Source: CAZNYG01 sp964577205 (GTDB lineage: Bacteria; Elusimicrobiota; Endomicrobiia; Endomicrobiales; CAIRNS01). Taken from it: a stretch of 17,457 nucleotides of DNA. A model generated the notes under the pieces. The model made no database searches. It had not been told where the DNA came from and saw only the letters and a list, made by a program, of their open reading frames with translations. This document shows positions 16,601-17,457 of the stretch, one piece after another (position 1 is the stretch's first letter; each line of letters opens with the position of its first letter). The stretch spans positions 1 to 17,457 of the forward strand of contig CAZNYG010000043.1 of NCBI GenBank assembly GCA_964577205.1, given 5' to 3'. Both the position numbers and the translations under genes were made by a program.

Positions 16601-17184
16601 CATCTTGACTTGAGGACGGCGACGGTACGCCGCGCGTTTTTCAATGAATCTCGCGTCTCCCCGCGCCGGCGCAATATGGCGGCAAGGCGGGCGATGTTCG
16701 GTTTGAGAAGGGGTGCGTCTTCAAGCCCGGCCAGAGGGTCCGCGCGGGTACCGGTCAGAGAGAAGTACTCGGCCCCGGTCAGCCTGCCCGAATTCAGCAG
16801 CGTCTCGATGATATCCTGACGCCGGTTTTCGGGGAAGGGTGTTATCCATGAATTATCTACGGGGCCGACGTTGCCTTCGACAAAAATGCGTTCAAGCCCC
16901 GCGGTTTGGTCGAGATCCTTCAGCAGGGCGGCGATATTCTTCTGTACCCCCGGATGGCAGTGCAGGTCCTGTATCAGCAGCACGGCGGTATCGCTGCCGA
17001 AACAGAGAGAATCGGTGATGGACGCTTTATCGGGAGAAATCAGAGGAAAAGAAGCACGCAGGGGAACCGGCTGAAAAGCCTGCGCGGCCGATTGGCCGAC
17101 AGTAGTCAGGAGAAAAGCGGCAAGTGTGATCCAAACAGTGAGTTCGCGGCAGGCCGACCGGAAAAAAGGTTTTTGGAGGAACAT
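7639..17184 (-). CDS. giant exported multidomain HEAT-repeat protein (about 3181 aa)
   Basis: One uninterrupted frame of 9.5 kb. I do not know its function. The start is placed at ATG 17184-17182 (MFLQKPFFRS), because it has aagga six bases upstream and begins a normal signal peptide; an in-frame ATG at 17247 would add 21 residues without such a site. Layout by residue: signal peptide 1-36; ChaN/TraB/EreA-like domain 64-166 and 460-492 with a helical insert between; membrane segment 625-648; HEAT solenoids about 670-816, 895-1100, 1131-1270 and 1685-2355; acidic or Ala/Pro linkers 817-850 and 1101-1130; HEAVE-motif domain 1330-1540; hydrophobic pair 1554-1604; alpha/beta region 2420-2840; helical, partly acidic C-terminus 2870-3181. 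It stands alone on its strand. Such giants are typical of Omnitrophota. A surface or envelope role in cell contact is a guess. Confidence 0.9.
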   Translation of the reverse strand: MFLQKPFFRSACRELTVWITLAAFLLTTVGQSAAQAFQPVPLRASFPLISPDKASITDSLCFGSDTAVLLIQDLHCHPGVQKNIAALLKDLDQTAGLERIFVEGNVGPVDNSWITPFPENRRQDIIETLLNSGRLTGAEYFSLTGTRADPLAGLEDAPLLKPNIARLAAILRRRGETRDSLKNARRTVAVLKSRWYSPANKRLDRLMDKHEQGKIDSRKFSRAVTAMARKAAVDMYRYENLKSQADLSKKASSFSSRAISKELNAYLGSLKKNLSYKDWQALQQRTGNLADTGSLFTALSQLPPRDPLYTSPLYARLAGYLKVFRISESVNPLASVGELRGLIRELQRLHAVTTTEKEIAFIDDYARCLADYAGAEVTYGDYRFILDNREMFEFLWGKYADPAVISSARSWLPELDEFYRVNVARNDAFLKTIGASRLAPGTEYRTDAPAQWIPAAKRRVAVIAGGFHTEELARILAEKRVSYAVLTPRVPENAWDARERFEQILLENTSRAAITETYAEILKTAGTGAVCRDIAEGALREAGNRPGTAIEREITERLKKILGRNSLEGISFTYAGTSGNELIFHYTDSNATVSFLLDPETGSVRGRDGRVDPSAKSGAPGSSLRRFAITILAAVIPALVITLLTHVTGLPPSLDIISGIPFMALMVQGGDDIETFARELLRDSEAVFKKLVLQLSDGEAEQRRKAVLSLELLASAKPEKRAAVAVRLYAALDDQSPDVRLAAVDALRHLIDKTEGLRFLKDLWSPVQEIRENAVEKLGAMGCRFALASLRDITNSDDEPPSMRSKAEAAITAIERTKPEHDDGQREPAVQQEKPATEVIIDPDLTDPAGELERARREAYADPEIGAILNGEEHRGGLPAAPRLWKLLGEDQPLPRIVSIASALYILEQPNPSKFVSHARLLTNGNVAVQVEAVRNAGMLGTYPVSAAILRSVMKNAAAPRVRAEAAVALADREWRNRAQEAAGRELTDAEAGEIKWKKELIYYAGFLLERGFTDPELRKGSIIALGDSNDPLAMEVLLAAWLDPAFYSCREILRGQIINLAHSRNADGKEMIESVRRARNLAFNISERDMISELLREIDPDEGPAAAAAPEDAGDDRKEAPKTSDETAIEEIRRWDVLIPGRIEKARKILRDMAADNQSLRIRALAGLALLRLDSPEDDEIKRSYYNLDVGGRLLLDAGAETDDRLEAIWLIEEELDNRPGLAGLMIETMMAALADKDPEISPFAGIVLRIILSMDPAAVEERVKRVMNSPEREAMTGPLTEALGRNFMARFLPDPDRIGISDAGVFDNEKEVHAVISQAFEEKRAREQPRITVTVNSRHREFRVIRLAPPKGTDPKRYCLWEGRGSDGTYRRQLAHAGIAHGVIYATRDADDNIIFHEAVELALWQAFAFELWWKDVLRRFPKQALESQYGRDSAKEPAGWSTLDTDQRAAARSLVRQWQEKNRDTALLLADSFHRQAEKMYPARDERETMNAIARFTNIGDIAADALSPDTGSPVQTFYLGANRTAWEKNGRFEVYIDPEPDSASLKVKRIIPSLLLVLAFASVALRFVIGGPLVFDLSQIVPGSITIALGAGLFVGKVRNIYDHTDIPAFLNDLKNLMQISNAPPESKLRQRDMIHALIAFMGSGKLSANDLEKAKAVFSVTFKSDDIVTEKQAKFMRQALGSRNNTYIGKCVSDLESSDPDTRKKAVLELGFSGLLEERLLKPLRKDPSLDVRVHAWAAEQLMKKNVKGKDSEITESMEMALALLSPNSFIRDQAARKFCEMIRELPGQNVRKQSIDVLIYCLMDRDQGNQDTALEGLDMISDEQLRSALEAALNDENPRVRIAALRAMQEQRAMALKRDAALQAIKALLKENPENDRALQKIKELQDNGSRRDGVLLSIQKMIENGKEPKEWDKTLQAIDKFTERAMKRDAGLMAESDGLLFLARDFLPDAGHDVREHDKAADDVMAAACRCLGAFHDVESAQRIINLVNHAPNRVRSAAIEALELMGVDLRDNLPEAREALTKALYDTRNYIVWGRAAQALAKLEERPSLITRLLARLCSGDRQESIDALHELGEMDYSLTRLHLISFLSNPNRYLRAETIFVLGKYARAGSREAGNEEIVSILKQTLEEDVDAKTRANAAYALGRTGLTDDPALASVLSEHLKDLDSGVRKTAALALGFLKADGYIDDIALLLDDEDSYVRKNAAGALREMRNENAVQPLKDRLFREDDQVCRQSIIEALLSLDPRGTLPLLLAMMDEIENSLFSLEDRNYAQRAMLCRAMGQTRDDDALPFLTTYLRSGHPLMREAAAEAMGTLGIPEAIPALWWSIDDENPYVREKVTASLEQLGESREKIEKSSFKARPGREQWQSLQLLGLRRILSGALTAEAAIRAVRQIFPEARPSSLSRLAPALSRSRAAIVSLRYDKAVEREAMDMAMIGVDTVYYAPLPSDIDRDTLEKLNVNDDSVPGNRYVGLEIPAFKVNVNMNVYGRVCRTFNGRPYWIIYYSPEKEGYMDITARCAAPAAIAEWLRERPEVCQRIEMNTGTAEMDIMRICGLSTNMIKSLDTTSLREQLPGRALLALDHQGTSGAPPDADPSLPVEIRRFFDIIIDTPHFTRNIGMLDHALKKKSQDDVTGSDPVFSTKIDLNRFEDGLKRLASGPFISMLAELHVDTVVLSSCESANPHELAETIEKLHEGKLRVTLEYRYSPGSTGNAAAEVRKELNPPGARFDGIIIDLTDLDLNSPLDAAMRGFMLSLKEIRDVVRQNDQDSRGFAGVILPREEIPPTMTGGRNSLYSVRRAYVLNTLGFRNVIRFTADNIPDRVPPDTCLDLSIQHDRNRRFKFERPGVQFQPHVKTLEKMFPMESATSFCVDYQILEWGSQFYGDVLRKKSFAEFIEAGLAVAMKRFKRISARNFEGGYDDSEGAARALDRNTLEAAYAFLQAYKHDEGVPLYEECVRLFQQMPHVLHGPSHKAMPANGDERNEFIDYQAGYLYGLLGQYLARRVDGAERPFLDPRHRHINESLLSDQYIAMEGYLGGDTLSEVVHHLEGLQDEIEPEYDETPFGGESDDESELYDERTAADILMDKMKALDAQLRNGGARIMDVYPEINEVIREMAALISRHPAGAMPHSTAFLLKFMHLYAYRDERYLFDDLEKAGSQALPEAVKALTAAA
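8665..9927 (-). other. unrecognised C-terminal alpha/beta region
   Basis: Residues about 2420-2840. Alternating strand/helix segments are visible: AAIVSLRYD, DTVVLSSCESAN, LRVTLEYRY, FDGIIIDLTDLDLN and FAGVILPREE, with helices between them, a spacing that would suit a TIM-barrel or Rossmann-like fold. I do not recognise a family or a catalytic signature. The remaining C-terminus (2870-3181) is helical with an acidic patch at about 3062-3086. Confidence 0.35.
10120..12132 (-). other. main HEAT (PBS-lyase type) repeat array
   Basis: Residues about 1685-2355. Repeats follow the pattern D-x-x-x-VR-x-x-A-x-x-x-L, for example near 1703, 1732, 1841, 1998, 2098, 2138, 2172, 2202, 2235, 2306 and 2337 (DLDSGVRKTAALALG, DDEDSYVRKNAAGALREM). 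The most regular run is 2098-2355 with about 30-33 residue spacing. The stretch 1865-1930 is a distinct helical break. Such solenoids bind protein partners. Confidence 0.85.
12373..12525 (-). other. internal membrane segments, second pair
   Basis: Residues 1554-1574 (IIPSLLLVLAFASVALRFVI core) and 1584-1604 (IVPGSITIALGAGLFVG core) are two hydrophobic helices split by a short loop, preceded by KVKR. They form a membrane hairpin between the HEAVE-motif domain and the main HEAT array. Confidence 0.65.
12922..13200 (-). other. small domain with HEAVE motif
   Basis: Residues about 1329-1421. Strand-rich start (RITVTVNSRHREFRVIRL), then GVIYATRDADDNIIFHEAVELALWQAF with His1399-Glu1400-x-x-Glu1403. 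The HE followed by Glu rather than His leaves it short of the HExxH zincin signature. A metal-binding or degenerate peptidase domain is possible; nothing stronger can be said. Confidence 0.35.
15181..15312 (-). other. internal membrane segments, first pair
   Basis: Residues 625-648 (RRFAITILAAVIPALVITLLT core) are a clear transmembrane helix starting with two Arg. A second, weaker hydrophobic stretch at 653-668 (DIISGIPFMALMV) could form a short hairpin. They separate the N-terminal enzyme-like domain from the first HEAT region and imply the two may lie on opposite or same faces of the inner membrane. Confidence 0.65.
15709..16995 (-). other. ChaN/TraB/erythromycin-esterase-like domain with large insert
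   Basis: Residues 64-492. The first part has IQDLHCHPGVQKNI (71-84) and FVEGNVG (101-107), then a GLED (153-156) element; the last part has VIAGGFHTEELARIL (462-476) and SYAVLTPRV. The order H-x-H-x5-Q, a strand ending in E-G, then a late strand followed by GxxH resembles the ChaN/TIKI/TraB/EreA group, where His and Glu residues form the active or cofactor site. The segment 170-455 between the halves is long, charged and mostly helical. The assignment is by eye; function (hydrolase, metal or haem binding, or scaffold) is open. Confidence 0.5.
17077..17184 (-). other. signal peptide of the giant protein
   Basis: Residues 1-36: a basic n-region (Lys5, Arg9, Arg13), a hydrophobic core WITLAAFLLTTVG, and a probable cleavage site after QSAAQA (A-x-A), directing export across the inner membrane. 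If cleavage fails, it would act as an N-terminal anchor. Confidence 0.75.
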
Positions 17185-17191
17185 GAATATC
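17185..17191 (-). promoter_or_regulatory. ribosome binding region of the giant gene
   Basis: On the minus strand, gaaaggatattc directly precedes ATG 17184. The aagga core with a 5-6 base spacer decides for this start over the ATG at 17247, which lies in AT-rich DNA overlapping the likely promoter. Confidence 0.65.
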
Positions 17192-17231
17192 CTTTCAAAA
17201 GAATCACCAATCGCAGAGCAACACATATAAT

Positions 17232-17260
17232 AGTATGAAGAAAACAAGGAAAAATATCAA
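17232..17260 (-). promoter_or_regulatory. candidate promoter of the giant gene
   Basis: Read on the minus strand, TTGATA (17260-17255) and CATACT (17237-17232) are spaced by 17 bp; an overlapping TATTAT (17232-17227) is an alternative but badly spaced -10. The region is markedly AT-rich and 45-75 bp ahead of the chosen start, which supports a promoter here; if right, the ATG at 17247 would not be transcribed. Confidence 0.4.
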
Positions 17261-17289
17261 ACCCCTTGTGAAAATACTGCAAAGCCATA

Positions 17290-17365
17290 GGGGACGGAGT
17301 CAGGTAATTAGGTGATGAAGCATTGTTATTGCATCATCCCTGACTCCATGCCCTGTGTCCTGCGT
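17290..17365. repeat. palindromic REP-like element
   Basis: ggagtcagg (17296-17304) pairs exactly with cctgactcc (17339-17347); a nested stem gatgaagca/tgcatcatc (17313-17321 with 17330-17338) pairs 8 of 9 bases around a short loop. The ggggacgg lead-in (17290-17297) resembles REP-type palindromes. It is followed by gtgtcctgcgt (17355-17365), the reverse complement of 2287-2297 in the operon repeat. Confidence 0.65.
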
Positions 17366-17368
17366 TCC

Positions 17369-17450
17369 GTTACCCGAGCCGCTTGCGGTAACTCCCCTTT
17401 TGCGTTCAAGAGGGGCCGGAGGGGGGAGTTGCTTTTTTTCGCTGTTACCG
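17369..17450. repeat. nested inverted repeats at the right edge
   Basis: gttacc/ggtaac (17369-17374 with 17387-17392), aactcccc/ggggagtt (17390-17397 with 17423-17430) and cggtaac/gttaccg (17386-17392 with 17444-17450) overlap each other, so alternative hairpins are possible. A T-run (17433-17439) follows the middle hairpin on the + strand, but no + strand gene precedes it, so a repeat element is more likely than a terminator. Confidence 0.55.
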
Positions 17451-17457
17451 GCATCGC

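Noticed and set aside
7639..17184. Giant gene as an assembly fusion of several genes or a frameshifted product
   Set aside because: The frame is continuous, domain linkers are protein-like (acidic or Ala/Pro-rich), and no internal ribosome binding site plus start stands out; assembly error cannot be excluded without reads.
17390..17439. Intrinsic terminator on the + strand (aactcccc/ggggagtt with T-run)
   Set aside because: No + strand gene lies upstream to be terminated, and the hairpin overlaps other inverted repeats, so a repeat element explains it better.

Overview
The window is high-GC bacterial DNA with two blocks. The left block (1..6840, + strand) is a biotin operon: end of bioB, an SDR 3-oxoacyl-ACP reductase-like gene, a beta-ketoacyl-ACP synthase-like gene, bioF, bioD and bioA, followed by proB. 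The last three genes are packed tightly: bioD/bioA overlap by 22 bp and bioA/proB by 37 bp. The first four junctions instead carry 56-141 bp spacers. BioF, BioD, BioA and BioB are the four universal late steps from pimeloyl thioester to biotin. The reductase and synthase sit inside the operon and are natural candidates for a dedicated upstream, pimeloyl-forming step, but this is inference. No bioC or bioH is visible.

The middle (6841..7638) holds a good sigma70-type promoter, a solitary CheX/CheC-type phosphatase-like gene, and a strong symmetric hairpin terminator shared with the convergent gene that follows.

The right block (7639..17184, - strand) is one uninterrupted gene for a protein of about 3181 residues. 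It has a signal peptide, an N-terminal domain resembling the ChaN/TraB/erythromycin-esterase group, two internal hydrophobic segments, several HEAT-repeat solenoids (about 20 repeats recognised by eye), a small domain with an HEAVE motif, and a C-terminal alpha/beta plus helical region that I do not recognise. Giant single-gene HEAT/TPR proteins with this type of N-terminus are, to my knowledge, characteristic of uncultivated Omnitrophota (former OP3) in the PVC neighbourhood. That is the most likely source, but the assignment rests on architecture only.

A recurring theme is repeat DNA at gene borders. Three operon spacers each hold a different inverted-repeat word, the stop codons of bioB, the reductase and bioF lie inside repeat arms, and the reductase gene is bracketed by a nearly perfect 46/47-bp inverted repeat. 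Another repeat-like word seems to have been absorbed in frame into bioA. The right edge (17258..17457) is a dense palindromic intergenic region. No rRNA, tRNA, CRISPR array or transposase gene was seen.
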